Assembly (NCBI GenBank): GCA_037190665.1
Contig: JBBCJT010000021.1
Span: 1-21,013 of the forward strand
Length of the DNA stretch: 21,013 bases
Reading direction: 5' to 3'
Source of the DNA: JBBCJT01 sp037190665
GTDB taxonomy: Bacteria; Pseudomonadota; Alphaproteobacteria; Acetobacterales; Acetobacteraceae
The notes under the pieces were generated by a model. That model was not told where the DNA came from and ran no database searches. It saw only the letters and a program-made list of their open reading frames with translations. Position 1 is the stretch's first letter. Each line of letters starts with the position of its first letter. The translations under genes and the position numbers were made by a program. This document shows, one piece after another, positions 7,716-15,710 of the stretch.

Positions 7716-9377
7716 TCAACGCTGCAGCAGCGCGCGGCCGAGTTCCGGATCGCTGGTGACGCTGTCGAGCCAACCGGTGTCGAGCTTCGGCACGGAGGCA
7801 AAGAGCAGCTTCGAATAAGGATCCTCCGCACCCTCCGGCAGTCGGGCCGCCGGAAGGGTCTCCACCACCTCGCCGCCGTACATGACCATCACCTCGTCGC
7901 AGATTGCCTGCACGGTCGAGAGATCATGGCTGATGAAGAGGTAGGAGAGGTCCAGCTCCCGCTGCAGTTCCTTGAGCAGGTCGATGACGGCGGCCGCGAC
8001 CACGGTATCGAGCGCCGATGTGACCTCGTCGCAGAGCACGATCTCGGGTTCGGCGGCGAGCGCGCGCGCGAGGTTCACGCGCTGCTTCTGTCCGCCTGAA
8101 AGCTCCCCCGGCAGACGGAAACGCATCGCCGCGGGCAGGCGCACCATGTCGAGGAGTTCGACGACGCGGGCATCGCGCGCGGCACCCTGCGTGCCGTGAT
8201 AGAAGGTCAGCGGACGGCCGACGATATCGCCCACCGAGCGCGACGGATTGAGCGCGGTGTCGGCAAGCTGGAAGACGATCTGCATGCGGCGCAGATCGTC
8301 CTTGCTGCGTTCCCGCACCGCGCGGGGCAGTTCCCTGCCATCCAGCACGATGCTGCCCGAGGCGGGCGGCAACAGGCCGGCGATCGCCCGCGCGAGCGTC
8401 GATTTCCCGGACCCCGACTCACCGATCACGCCGAGATTCCTGCCCTTCTCGAGGACGCAACTCACGGCGTTCAGCGCGATCTTCGCGGGCCGGCCATCGC
8501 GGCCGACCGGGCCGTAGCCTGCAACCACGTCCCTGACCACAAGTGCCCGCTGCGGCCCCTCCTCCTCGGGCGGGCGCACCGAGGCGTAGGGCACCGCGTG
8601 GAAGGCGGCCAGAAGCTCGCGCGTGTAGGGGTGCTTGCCGTGATGGATGATGGCGTCGGTCGCGCCCTCCTCCTGGATCTCGCCGTCCTTCAGCACGATG
8701 ATCCGGTCGGCGATCTGCGCCACGACCGCGAGGTCATGCGAGACATAGACGCCTGCCATGCCGCCCGCCTTCATCACCGACTTGAAGGCGCGCAGCACCT
8801 CGATCTGCGTCGTCACGTCGAGCGCGGTGGTCGGCTCATCGAAGATCACCAGCTTCGGGCCGCCGATCAGCGCCATGGCGGCGGAGAGCCGCTGAAGCTG
8901 GCCACCGGACACCTGATGCGGATACCGGCTGCCGATCGTCTCCGGACTGGGCAGGGCCAGCGCGCGGAACAGTTCGATCGCCTTGGCCCGCGCGGCATCC
9001 ATCGGCATCAGGTCGTGGATGCGCGCGACCTCGATGACCTGATCCATCAGCCGCTTGGCCGGGTTGAAGGCAGCGGCCGCACTCTGCGGGACGTAGGCGA
9101 CCTCGGTGCCCCTGATGCGGGCGCGCTCGGCCTCCGCCAGCTTTGCCATGTCGCGGCCGGCAAGGTTCACCTGGCCCGACGCGATGAAGCAGCCCGGCCG
9201 GGCGTAGCCCATCAGCGTCAGCGCGATGGTCGTCTTGCCGGACCCGCTTTCGCCGATCAGCGCGACTATCTCGCCATCGGCGATGTCGAAGCTGACGCCC
9301 TTGATGATCTCGACATTGCGGCCGGAGTCGGTGACGGCGCCGACCTTCAGGTCGCGGATCTCGACGATGTTCGTCAT
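7716..9377 (-). CDS. Fused double ATPase of a peptide/opine/nickel-type ABC importer (DppD-DppF like)
   Basis: A 553-residue protein with two complete nucleotide-binding domains. Domain 1 has Walker A GESGSGKTT (42-50), signature VSGGQ (156-160), Walker B LVIFDEP (176-182) and switch SHD (213-215). Domain 2 has Walker A GESGSGKST (319-327), signature LSGGQ (426-430), Walker B IVLCDE (446-451) and switch SHD (483-485). Such fusions replace separate DppD and DppF subunits and power import by the two permeases encoded just upstream. The start ATG overlaps the permease stop by one base (TGATG) and is preceded by AGGAG, so translation is coupled. The frame extends far upstream without a stop, but that part is an out-of-frame shadow of the permeases. 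The substrate is set by the binding protein and is not known. The protein works at the inner face of the cytoplasmic membrane. Confidence 0.95.
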   Translation of the reverse strand: MTNIVEIRDLKVGAVTDSGRNVEIIKGVSFDIADGEIVALIGESGSGKTTIALTLMGYARPGCFIASGQVNLAGRDMAKLAEAERARIRGTEVAYVPQSAAAAFNPAKRLMDQVIEVARIHDLMPMDAARAKAIELFRALALPSPETIGSRYPHQVSGGQLQRLSAAMALIGGPKLVIFDEPTTALDVTTQIEVLRAFKSVMKAGGMAGVYVSHDLAVVAQIADRIIVLKDGEIQEEGATDAIIHHGKHPYTRELLAAFHAVPYASVRPPEEEGPQRALVVRDVVAGYGPVGRDGRPAKIALNAVSCVLEKGRNLGVIGESGSGKSTLARAIAGLLPPASGSIVLDGRELPRAVRERSKDDLRRMQIVFQLADTALNPSRSVGDIVGRPLTFYHGTQGAARDARVVELLDMVRLPAAMRFRLPGELSGGQKQRVNLARALAAEPEIVLCDEVTSALDTVVAAAVIDLLKELQRELDLSYLFISHDLSTVQAICDEVMVMYGGEVVETLPAARLPEGAEDPYSKLLFASVPKLDTGWLDSVTSDPELGRALLQR

Positions 9378-10222
9378 CACTCGCTCCTGTCCCGGATCCT
9401 GACGGGCAGATTGTCGATCAGGAGGTTCACGCTGATCGTCAGCGTCGCGATGGCGATCGACGGCATGATCACGGCGGGTGCTCCGAACGGCAGGCCGCCG
9501 ATGTTCTCCCGCACGAGGCTGCCCCAGTCCGCATCCGGCGGCTGCACGCCGAGGCCGAGGAAGGACAGGCCCGACAGCAGCAGCACGATGAACACGAAGC
9601 GCAGGCCGAAATCGGCGAGCACGGGGCCGAGGATGTTCGGCAGGATCTCCTGCCGGATGAGATAGGGCGTCCGCTCGCCACGGGCGCGCGCGACCGTCAC
9701 GTAGTCCATGGTGTTGATGTTGACGGCGAGCGCACGGGCGAAGCGGTAGGACCCGGGCGTGTAGATCACCGCCAGAAGCCCGACGAGCACGGGGATCGAG
9801 GCGCCGAGGCCGGCGACGATGACGAGGCCGAACAGCTTCGACGGGATCGAGTTCAGCGCATCGAGGAATCGGCTGAGCGCCGCATCGAACCATCCCCCCG
9901 TCACCGCCGCCGTCATTCCCAGCACCACGCCGGCGAAGCAGGCAAGCGCGACGGCCGCGAGCGAGATGCCGACCGTGTATCGCGTGCCCATGAGGATGCG
10001 GGAGAAGATGTCGCGGCCGAGATAGTCGGTGCCGAACCAAAAGGTCGCCGACATGGGGCCGAAGAAGTCGAGATCGACGATCTCGCCCGGCGGATACGGC
10101 GTCAGCCACGGGCCGAACAGGGCGATCACCGCCCAGAACAGCAAGACCGCGAACGCCGCGATGCCGACCGCGTTGACGCGGTAGCCCAGCCGCCGCGACG
10201 TCCGGACCGGGGGGGCGGTCAC
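9377..10222 (-). CDS. ABC transporter permease, DppC type
   Basis: A 281-residue inner-membrane permease. A short N-terminal tail is followed by a first membrane helix (AVGIAAFAVLLFWAVIALFG) and the periplasmic segment ending WFGTDYLGRDIFSRIL, a hallmark of DppC/OppC. Four or five further helices follow. The cytoplasmic coupling (EAA) loop is ARARGERTPYLIRQEILPN, just before the last helices with LSFLGLGVQPPDADWG. The GTG start overlaps the stop of the DppB-type gene by four bases (GTGA), with GAGG 8 bases upstream, so the two permeases are probably made in equal amounts and form the heterodimeric channel. The open frame extends to 11221, but the upstream part is a shadow. Confidence 0.93.
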   Translation of the reverse strand: MTAPPVRTSRRLGYRVNAVGIAAFAVLLFWAVIALFGPWLTPYPPGEIVDLDFFGPMSATFWFGTDYLGRDIFSRILMGTRYTVGISLAAVALACFAGVVLGMTAAVTGGWFDAALSRFLDALNSIPSKLFGLVIVAGLGASIPVLVGLLAVIYTPGSYRFARALAVNINTMDYVTVARARGERTPYLIRQEILPNILGPVLADFGLRFVFIVLLLSGLSFLGLGVQPPDADWGSLVRENIGGLPFGAPAVIMPSIAIATLTISVNLLIDNLPVRIRDRSE

Positions 10223-11172
10223 TTGCGCAGCCTCGGGTTGGAGAGGATGGCGATGACATCGGCGGCTGTGACGAGCGCGAGGTAGCCGACGCAGAAGATC
10301 ATGACGCAGCTCTGGATCAGCGGCAGATCGCGGGTGGACACCGCATCGACCATCAGCTTGGCGATACCCGGATAGTTGAACACCGTCTCGACGATGATCA
10401 CGCCGCCGAGCAGGTAGGACAGCGACAGCGCCACCGCATTCACGATCGGCCCGATGGCGTTCGGCAGCGCATGGCGCAGCACCACACGGGACCGCGATGC
10501 CCCCTTCAGCAGCGCCATCTCGACATAGGGCGCCCTGAGCGTCTCGATCACGGCGGCGCGCGTCATACGGATCATCTGCGCGGAGATGACGCAGCACAGC
10601 GTGATGACCGGCATCGTGAACGCCCGCAGCAGGTCGGAGAAGCTGTTGATGTCGGTGGCGAGCGAGACCGCCGGCAGCCAGCGAAGCCACACCGCGAAGA
10701 CCAGCACCGCCAGCGTCGCGATCATGAACTCGGGAACCGAGATCACACCGATCACCACCGTATTCACGATGCGGTCGTACAGGCTGCCGCGATACATGGC
10801 GGTCGTGATGCCGAGGGTCAGCGCGATCGGCACGGCCACCGCCGCGGTCACGCCCGCAAGCTTCAGCGTGTTGAGAAGCCGGCCACCGATCAGATCGGCA
10901 ATCGCCATGTTGTTGGCGTAGGAGGTGCCGAGGTTGCCGCTCAGCAGCCCCAGCATCCAGCGCACGAAGCGCAGGAAGGCCGGGTCGTCCAGATTCATCG
11001 CCTTGCGCAGGCCGGCCACCGCCTCCGGCGTGGCGGCCTGGCCGAGAAGGATCTGCGCGACATCGCCCGGCAGCATCTCGGTCGCGGCGAACACGACGAA
11101 GCTGACGATGACCAGCGTGACGAGGGTCACGCCGAGGCGGCCGAACACCAAAGAGACGACCAGTCCGTTCAT
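10219..11172 (-). CDS. ABC transporter permease, DppB type
   Basis: A 317-residue inner-membrane permease. The N-terminal helix LGVTLVTLVIVSFVVFAATEMLPGD followed by residues like LRKAMNLDDPAFLRFVRWM and GNLGTSY is diagnostic of DppB/OppB. Five further helices follow. The coupling loop is EMALLKGASRSRVVLRHALPNAIGPIV, and the LLGGVIIVETVFNYPGIAKL stretch is typical of the last third. It pairs with the DppC-type permease, whose gene overlaps it. It lies 115 bases after the binding-protein gene, a gap that holds two hairpins. The family transports di- and oligopeptides, opines, nickel-chelates or glutathione. Confidence 0.93.
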   Translation of the reverse strand: MNGLVVSLVFGRLGVTLVTLVIVSFVVFAATEMLPGDVAQILLGQAATPEAVAGLRKAMNLDDPAFLRFVRWMLGLLSGNLGTSYANNMAIADLIGGRLLNTLKLAGVTAAVAVPIALTLGITTAMYRGSLYDRIVNTVVIGVISVPEFMIATLAVLVFAVWLRWLPAVSLATDINSFSDLLRAFTMPVITLCCVISAQMIRMTRAAVIETLRAPYVEMALLKGASRSRVVLRHALPNAIGPIVNAVALSLSYLLGGVIIVETVFNYPGIAKLMVDAVSTRDLPLIQSCVMIFCVGYLALVTAADVIAILSNPRLRK

Positions 11173-11198
11173 GTCGCCCGCCCTGCATCACACCGCAT

Positions 11199-11217
11199 TC
11201 CGGCCGAGGCGGCCGGA
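11199..11217 (-). other. Intercistronic hairpin 2 between binding protein and permease genes
   Basis: TCCGGCC and GGCCGGA are perfect 7-base arms with a 5-base loop. It is the second hairpin in the 115-base gap and lies about 27 bases upstream of the DppB-type start. There is no U-tract. A role in mRNA stability or partial termination is likely. Confidence 0.45.
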
Positions 11218-11251
11218 GCACGCGACAACATTCCGCATGCCACGCGAGGAA

Positions 11252-11274
11252 GGGCCGGGATACGCCCCCGGCCC
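11252..11274 (-). other. Intercistronic hairpin 1 after the binding-protein gene
   Basis: GGGCCGGG and CCCGGCCC are perfect 8-base arms with a 7-base loop, starting 13 bases past the binding-protein stop. It is followed on the transcribed strand by TTCC rather than a full U-tract. Hairpins here commonly protect the upstream message and make the binding protein more abundant than the permeases. Confidence 0.5.
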
Positions 11275-11287
11275 GCCTGCCCCGCCG

Positions 11288-12901
11288 TCAGCCCTGCAGC
11301 CAGACGTACTCGGCGAGGGCGTAGCCCATCTGGCCGCCCAGCGGATTGGCGCGCAGGCCCTTCACCTTGTCGGAGATGGCATCGACGTTCGAGATGAAGA
11401 CCGGGATTGCCGTGCCGGCCTCGTTCGCGACCATCACCTGCATCTCGTCGTAGATCGCCTTGCGCCTCGCGAAATCGAGCTGCCCCCGTGCCTCCAGCAG
11501 CATCCTGTCGAACTTCTCCGACTTGTACTGGCTCTCGTTCCAGGGCGCGTCGGAGGCGTAGAGCAGAGAGAACAGGATGTCCGGCGTCGGGCGCGGATTG
11601 ATGTTGCCGAAATGGACCGGCGCCTTCAGCCAGTACTTCGACCAGTAGCCGTCGGACGGAACGCGCTGGATGTCGAACTTCATGCCGATCGCGGTTCCCG
11701 CCTGCTGCACGATCATCGCCATGTCGATCGCGGACGCCGGCGCCTCGGACGTGATGATCGGGACCGTCTGGCCGTAGACGCCGGCCTTCTGGAACAGCGC
11801 CTTCGCCCGCTCGGGATCGAAGGCGCGCGGCTTCAGCGCGGCGTTGTAGTACGGGTTCGTCGGCGGCACCGGCTGGTCGTTGGCGATCTCGGCGAGGCCC
11901 CGCAGCGCCGACCGCTGGATGAGCTGGCGGTTCAGCAGGTACTTCATGCCCTCGACGAAGTCGTGCTTGTCGCCGGGCGCCATGTCCCTGCGCATGTTGA
12001 GGTTGGTGTAGTTGCCGGTCGTGGTCTTCGACAGCGACACGCCGGGCTGGCTTTCGACCAGCCGCATGGATTGCGGCTTGATCGCGGAGGCGATGTGGAT
12101 GTCGCGCGACAGCAGCGCGTTCACGCGCGCGGTGTCATCCGGGATCGCGAAATACTCGAAGCTGTCGAGCGGCGCCTTCTGCGGCTTGAAGTAGTTCTCG
12201 TTCCGCTCGCCGATGGAGCGCACGCCCGGCTGGAACACCTTCGACCGGAAGGCGCCGGTGCCGTTGGCGTTGGCGAAGTCCGTGGTGCCCTCGGCAACGA
12301 TCATGAAGTGGTGCAGCGAAAGGATCGTCGGCAGGTCGGCGTTGGCGGCGGCCAGCGTGATCTCGGCGGTCAGCGGATCGACGGCCTTGACCTCCTTGAT
12401 CTGCTTGGCGATCGAGTTGACCCTGGAGCCGACGGCTGGATCGAGATGGCGCATCAACGAGAAGACGACGTCGGGGGCGCCGAGCGTCTTGCCGTTGTGG
12501 AACGTGACATCGCGCCGCAGCTTCACGGTCCAGACCGTCGCATCCTTGCTCTCGATGCTCTCGGCCAGCTCCATCTTGATGGAGCCGTCCTCCTCCATGA
12601 AGGTCAGGCGGTTGTAGTAGGCGCAACAGCGCACATAGTCGGTGGACAGCGAGGCCTTGGCGGGATCGAGCGTATCGGCGGTCGAGGAGGACCAGCCGGC
12701 CGCCTTCATGTGGCCGCCCCTCACGGGCGTCTGTGCGAGGGCTTCGCCCGCGCGGCCGAGGATCGTGCCGGCGGCCGCGAGGCCGACCCCGCCCGCCACC
12801 AGCGTGCGCAGCAGGTCCCGGCGGCTCGCGCCGCGGCGGAGAGCCTCCTCCACGAAGCGTGCGTCGCGGAGCGTCCAGTTGGTGATATCGAGGTCGTTCA
12901 T
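11288..12901 (-). CDS. Periplasmic solute-binding protein, SBP family 5 (DppA/OppA class), Tat-type signal
   Basis: A 537-residue extracytoplasmic binding protein. The N-terminus is extended, as is common for Tat substrates. The twin-arginine motif ASRRDLL has its Arg pair at 27-28, a hydrophobic stretch follows at about 33-48, and there is a probable cleavage site after ALA at 54-56. The mature part shows the family 5 order: DTLDPAKA, YYNRLTFMEEDGSIKMELAESIE, WTVKLRRDVTFHNGKTLGAPDVVFSL, AIPDDTARVNALLSRDI, later FDPERAKALFQKAG and the C-terminal ARRKAIYDEMQVMVANE. The class binds peptides, opines, nickel-chelates or other amine-containing ligands; this ligand is unknown. A Tat signal implies export in folded form. 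The ATG at 12901 has AGGGGAA just upstream. It is followed by the permease and ATPase genes. Confidence 0.94.
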   Translation of the reverse strand: MNDLDITNWTLRDARFVEEALRRGASRRDLLRTLVAGGVGLAAAGTILGRAGEALAQTPVRGGHMKAAGWSSSTADTLDPAKASLSTDYVRCCAYYNRLTFMEEDGSIKMELAESIESKDATVWTVKLRRDVTFHNGKTLGAPDVVFSLMRHLDPAVGSRVNSIAKQIKEVKAVDPLTAEITLAAANADLPTILSLHHFMIVAEGTTDFANANGTGAFRSKVFQPGVRSIGERNENYFKPQKAPLDSFEYFAIPDDTARVNALLSRDIHIASAIKPQSMRLVESQPGVSLSKTTTGNYTNLNMRRDMAPGDKHDFVEGMKYLLNRQLIQRSALRGLAEIANDQPVPPTNPYYNAALKPRAFDPERAKALFQKAGVYGQTVPIITSEAPASAIDMAMIVQQAGTAIGMKFDIQRVPSDGYWSKYWLKAPVHFGNINPRPTPDILFSLLYASDAPWNESQYKSEKFDRMLLEARGQLDFARRKAIYDEMQVMVANEAGTAIPVFISNVDAISDKVKGLRANPLGGQMGYALAEYVWLQG

Positions 12902-12970
12902 CTTTATTCCCCTGTATCCTTCTGTCTTTCCGCTGCGTTGAGGTTCTTCGCAGCCGTTGAATGCGGATCA

Positions 12971-12988
12971 GTCCCCGCGAACGGGGAC
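12971..12988 (-). other. Intercistronic hairpin with a UUCG loop after the first HAD gene
   Basis: Read on the minus strand, GTCCCCG and CGGGGAC form a perfect 7-base stem closing a TTCG tetraloop, 6 bases beyond the HAD stop. There is no U-run after it. It sits in the 93-base gap before the binding-protein gene and probably protects a processed 3' end or partly terminates. Confidence 0.5.
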
Positions 12989-12994
12989 CGGCAG

Positions 12995-13711
12995 TCAGGC
13001 ATGCGCGGCTTCGACGGCCTCCGCCAGCGCTGCCATCGAGGTGAAGTGGTAGTCGGGCACCGTGAACTCGGCGGGTTCGATCGTGCCGCCATAGCCCTTC
13101 TGCGCGTGGCGGCGTTCGATCCAGCAATTGGTCATCCCGAGCCGGCGCGAGACGCCGATGTCGTGGTACTGGCTCTGCGCGGTGTGCAGGATGTCGTCCT
13201 TGCCGGCGCCTTCCTTGGCGACGAACGCGAAGACCTGTTCGAAGAAGGCGGGGTCCGGCTTCTCGGTGCCGGTATCGTCGACCGTGAAGGCGGCGTGGAA
13301 GGGATTGCCGAGCGCCGCGTTGAAGTGCTCGAACGCCCAGCGCTGGGCGTTGGTCATGGCGATGAGCCTGTAACGCCGCTTCAGCGACGCAAGCGCCGCG
13401 GCCGAGTCCGGAAAGCCCTTCCAGCCCGGCACGGAATTGCGGAAGCGCTCGGCGTTCCGCTGATCCGCCGGCAGGCCGAGCTTCGGGGCGATGACGCCGT
13501 ACACGCGCACCAGATCGTCCGGGAAACGCTGGACGTCCGGCATGTAGCGGGCGGCGCGGTACAAGCCGAGGGCTTCTTCCGGATCGACCGTGACGCCGTT
13601 CTCGTTGCCGATGGCCACCAGCGCGTCGGTGAGCCCTGCCTCGAAGTCGATCAGGGTGCCGACCACGTCGAAGGTGAGATAGCTGAACTCCGTCAACGGC
13701 TTCCGTGACAT
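12995..13711 (-). CDS. HAD-superfamily hydrolase, 'haloacid dehalogenase type II' class (copy 1)
   Basis: A 238-residue HAD protein. Motif I is TFDVVGTL with the nucleophile Asp15 and Thr19. Motif II is AMTNAQR with Thr120, motif III is EKPDPAFF with Lys151, and motif IV is SQYHDIG with Asp184. A cap domain lies between motifs I and II. Compared, from memory, with L-2-haloacid dehalogenase, the SSNxxD block that positions water is QSQYHD here: the Ser and Asn are both Gln. True dehalogenation is therefore doubtful, and another C-X or phosphate hydrolysis, or a lost activity, is as likely. The start at ATG 13711 has GAGGAAG 8 bases upstream; a GTG two codons earlier (13717) is possible. It is the first gene of the transporter-containing run, downstream of a 221-base gap with two dyads. 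Confidence 0.9.
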   Translation of the reverse strand: MSRKPLTEFSYLTFDVVGTLIDFEAGLTDALVAIGNENGVTVDPEEALGLYRAARYMPDVQRFPDDLVRVYGVIAPKLGLPADQRNAERFRNSVPGWKGFPDSAAALASLKRRYRLIAMTNAQRWAFEHFNAALGNPFHAAFTVDDTGTEKPDPAFFEQVFAFVAKEGAGKDDILHTAQSQYHDIGVSRRLGMTNCWIERRHAQKGYGGTIEPAEFTVPDYHFTSMAALAEAVEAAHA

Positions 13712-13873
13712 GGACACGACTTCCTCATGACTGCCGCCATCGGCGGATATTCGCTGGAGACGGAGCGGAGACGGCCGGGCCGGCCGGGCCCTCGTCCGGC
13801 CCCGGCGTCGTCTGGTCCGCCGATGAATGTTGCGCGGCCGCGTCTATCGAAAAACGCCAAATTCCGGGGCCTC

Positions 13874-13890
13874 ACGGCAGATTGTGCCGT
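13874..13890. promoter_or_regulatory. Inverted repeat ACGGCA-N5-TGCCGT upstream of the HAD/transporter operon
   Basis: A perfect 6-base dyad with a GATTG spacer, 163-179 bases upstream of the HAD start and about 43-59 bases past the end of the ghrA-like gene. It directly abuts a second dyad. The 14 bases from 13874 match 13 of 14 with 15906-15919 in the neighbouring divergent region. It could be an operator, or a transcript hairpin; no U-tract follows immediately. Confidence 0.4.
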
Positions 13891-13911
13891 ATTCCGCCGA
13901 CCCCGCGGAAT
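13891..13911. promoter_or_regulatory. Inverted repeat ATTCCGC-N7-GCGGAAT upstream of the HAD/transporter operon
   Basis: Perfect 7-base arms with a CGACCCC spacer, adjoining the dyad at 13874-13890. An A/T-edged dyad of this spacing is unusual in such GC-rich DNA and fits a homodimer binding site. Alternatively it is the base of a 3' hairpin for the ghrA-like transcript, which ends 22 bases away. Confidence 0.4.
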
Positions 13912-13932
13912 CCGTGAAGGCCGCCGCCTGCG

Positions 13933-14847
13933 TCAGTAGCCCCGCGCCCGGTCGACAAGGCCGGGAACCGGCTCGCCCGAAAGATCGGCGCGAACACCGG
14001 CGATGACGTGCCGCGCCCCCTCGGCCGCGCGGGTCTGGCAGGCGACGTGGGGCGTGATGATCACGCGGGGATGGCGCCACAGCGGATGATGCTGCGGCAG
14101 CGGCTCGGGGTCGGTCACATCCAGCATGGCGGTGCTCAGCCGGCCGCTCTCGAGCGCGGCGAGCAGCGCATTCTGATCGAGTTGCCGGCCGCGTCCGGCA
14201 TGAACGAGCTTCGCGCCCTCGGGCAGGCCGGCAAACAGGCCGGCGTTCAGAATCCCCCTCGTCTCCGCGGTCAGCGGCAGCAGGCAGACGAGGATGTCGG
14301 TGCGCGCGAGGAAGGCGCGCAGGTCGGTGAAACACTCCACGCCTTCGATCGTCTTCGCCGTGCGGCTCCATCCCGCGAGCGGGAAGCCGAACGGCGCGAG
14401 CGCGCGCAGCACGGCCTGGCCGAGGACGCCGAGGCCGAGCACGCCCACGCGGCGCTCAACGGCCGGCACGTTCCTGGCGGCCTTCCAGATGCCGTCCCGC
14501 TGCTGGCCGAGATAGAGCGGCAGGTCGCGATGCAGCGCCATCACGGCAAGCGTCACGTATTCCTGCATCTGCTGCTGCAGGCCCGGCTCCAGCATGCGCA
14601 CCACGCCGATCCGCTCGGGCAGGCCGGCAAGGTCGAACTGGTCCACGCCCGCACCCGTGGAGAAGATCAGGCGCAGGTTCGGATAGGTCTCGGCGAGCCG
14701 CTCCGGCACCGTCCAGGTGACGAGATAGCGCACCTCCGCCGGGTCGGGCGCCGCGCTCTGGTGGAAGGGCGTATCCGGCAACTCCGCGGCGAACGCGTCC
14801 CGGAACACCGCGCCACGCGCCGCATCGGACAGGAAGAGGACGGCCAT
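13933..14847 (-). CDS. D-2-hydroxyacid dehydrogenase, GhrA-like (glyoxylate/hydroxypyruvate reductase A)
   Basis: A 304-residue NAD(P)-dependent enzyme that reduces 2-oxoacids, typically glyoxylate or hydroxypyruvate, to 2-hydroxyacids. The dinucleotide motif is GVLGLGVLG (GxGxxG at 138-143), and the second strand ends in WSRT; the Arg in place of an Asp suggests NADPH preference. Likely catalytic residues are Arg219 (HAGRG), Glu248 (TDPEPLP) and His267 (RVIITPHVA). The substrate-side STGAGVDQF loop is at 63-71. The ending block DPEPLPQHHPLWRHPRVIITPH is characteristic of the GhrA subgroup. ATG 14847 has GGAG 6 bases upstream. It follows the tandem-GNAT gene by 23 bases, so the two are likely cotranscribed. 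In this locus it could reduce the 2-oxoacid produced by a flavin oxidase (inference). Confidence 0.9.
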   Translation of the reverse strand: MAVLFLSDAARGAVFRDAFAAELPDTPFHQSAAPDPAEVRYLVTWTVPERLAETYPNLRLIFSTGAGVDQFDLAGLPERIGVVRMLEPGLQQQMQEYVTLAVMALHRDLPLYLGQQRDGIWKAARNVPAVERRVGVLGLGVLGQAVLRALAPFGFPLAGWSRTAKTIEGVECFTDLRAFLARTDILVCLLPLTAETRGILNAGLFAGLPEGAKLVHAGRGRQLDQNALLAALESGRLSTAMLDVTDPEPLPQHHPLWRHPRVIITPHVACQTRAAEGARHVIAGVRADLSGEPVPGLVDRARGY

Positions 14848-14870
14848 CGGCGGCTCCGTGTCGTTGTCGG

Positions 14871-15710
14871 TCAGCCCAGCGCCTGAGCGGCCAGCGCGAA
14901 GCTGCGGAATGGCGTCGGTGCCGTCGGCACCCTGCCCCGGCGCATCGGGATGCCGCCTCCCGCGCAGCCGAGGCCAATCTCCTCCAGCCAGGGCGCGAGG
15001 CCGCTATCGGCCTGCGTGTCGACGCGGATGAACTCGCCCTCGCGCCCGGCGAGGAGGAAGCAGAGCAGGCGCCGTGCATCGCCCGTGCTGCGCGCAACGA
15101 CCGGGCCCGCCACATGCCCGCGGCCAAAGGGGCGGATCGCGCCGTAACCGAGCAGGCGGCCGCCGTCCCGCAATACCGCGAGGCGGCCGGCATCCATGAT
15201 CGCGTCGACAAGGGCCGCGCGATCCATGCCGGTGGCTTCGCGATCGAGCGCGGCGATCGGGTCAGCATCGGCCGGCTCGGCCCAGGCCACACCCTCCGGC
15301 CGCGCGACGGCTGCCACGGGCCCCTGATGCTGGACGATCTCCCCGGTCTCGGCGAAGCCGAGCCTGCGATAGAGCGGCATGCCCTCCTGCGTGGCGATCA
15401 GCCGCCATTCATCGGACCCGACGGCCATGGCACGCTCGACGAGTGCGCGGCCAAGCCCGCGCCCCCGCATCTCCGCAGCGACGATGATCATGCTCAGCGT
15501 CGTGACCCGGCCGAAGGGCGTGGCGAGCGCCGTGCCGACCACGCAGCCGTCCACGGTCGCGACGACACCGCGGCCGAGGGAGAGGCCGAGTGCCCAGTCC
15601 TCGCGCCGGTGCGGCCAGTGCTCGGCACGCGACAGCACCGTGGCGGCGTCGAGATGGCACGTCGCGAACGGCTCGAAGAGGATCGTGGCGGTGTCGGACT
15701 TCGCAGTCAT
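14871..15710 (-). CDS. Tandem GNAT-fold N-acetyltransferase (paralogue 2)
   Basis: A 279-residue double-GNAT protein, paralogous to the one at 4800-5681. Domain one (about 10-130) has HWPHRREDWAL at 31-41, the LSMIIVAAEMRGRGLG strand-loop at 72-87 with an intact acetyl-CoA pyrophosphate loop (RGRGLG), and LYRRLGF at 113-119. Domain two (about 140-275) has FGRGHVAGPVVA at 195-206 and FIRVDT at 227-232. Unlike paralogue 1, the first domain keeps the cofactor loop and is probably active. The acceptor amine is unknown. The start at 15710 has AGGAG 6 bases upstream; the open frame to 15935 has no such support. It is the first gene of the minus-strand run, followed by the ghrA-like gene after 23 bases. 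Confidence 0.88.
   Translation of the reverse strand: MTAKSDTATILFEPFATCHLDAATVLSRAEHWPHRREDWALGLSLGRGVVATVDGCVVGTALATPFGRVTTLSMIIVAAEMRGRGLGRALVERAMAVGSDEWRLIATQEGMPLYRRLGFAETGEIVQHQGPVAAVARPEGVAWAEPADADPIAALDREATGMDRAALVDAIMDAGRLAVLRDGGRLLGYGAIRPFGRGHVAGPVVARSTGDARRLLCFLLAGREGEFIRVDTQADSGLAPWLEEIGLGCAGGGIPMRRGRVPTAPTPFRSFALAAQALG

Noticed and set aside
8196..9665. 489-codon plus-strand open frame opposite the double ATPase
   Set aside because: It mirrors the conserved ATPase domains and is a coding shadow.
10925..13708. 927-codon plus-strand open frame opposite the binding protein and the first HAD gene
   Set aside because: The minus-strand genes have clear family motifs and ribosome sites. 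This frame is Arg/His/Gly-rich without any recognisable domain.
13845..13875. Possible Rho-independent terminator for the ghrA-like gene, from a T5 run after GGCG on the minus strand
   Set aside because: The preceding stem is only about three base pairs. The good dyads are farther upstream and not directly followed by the T-run.
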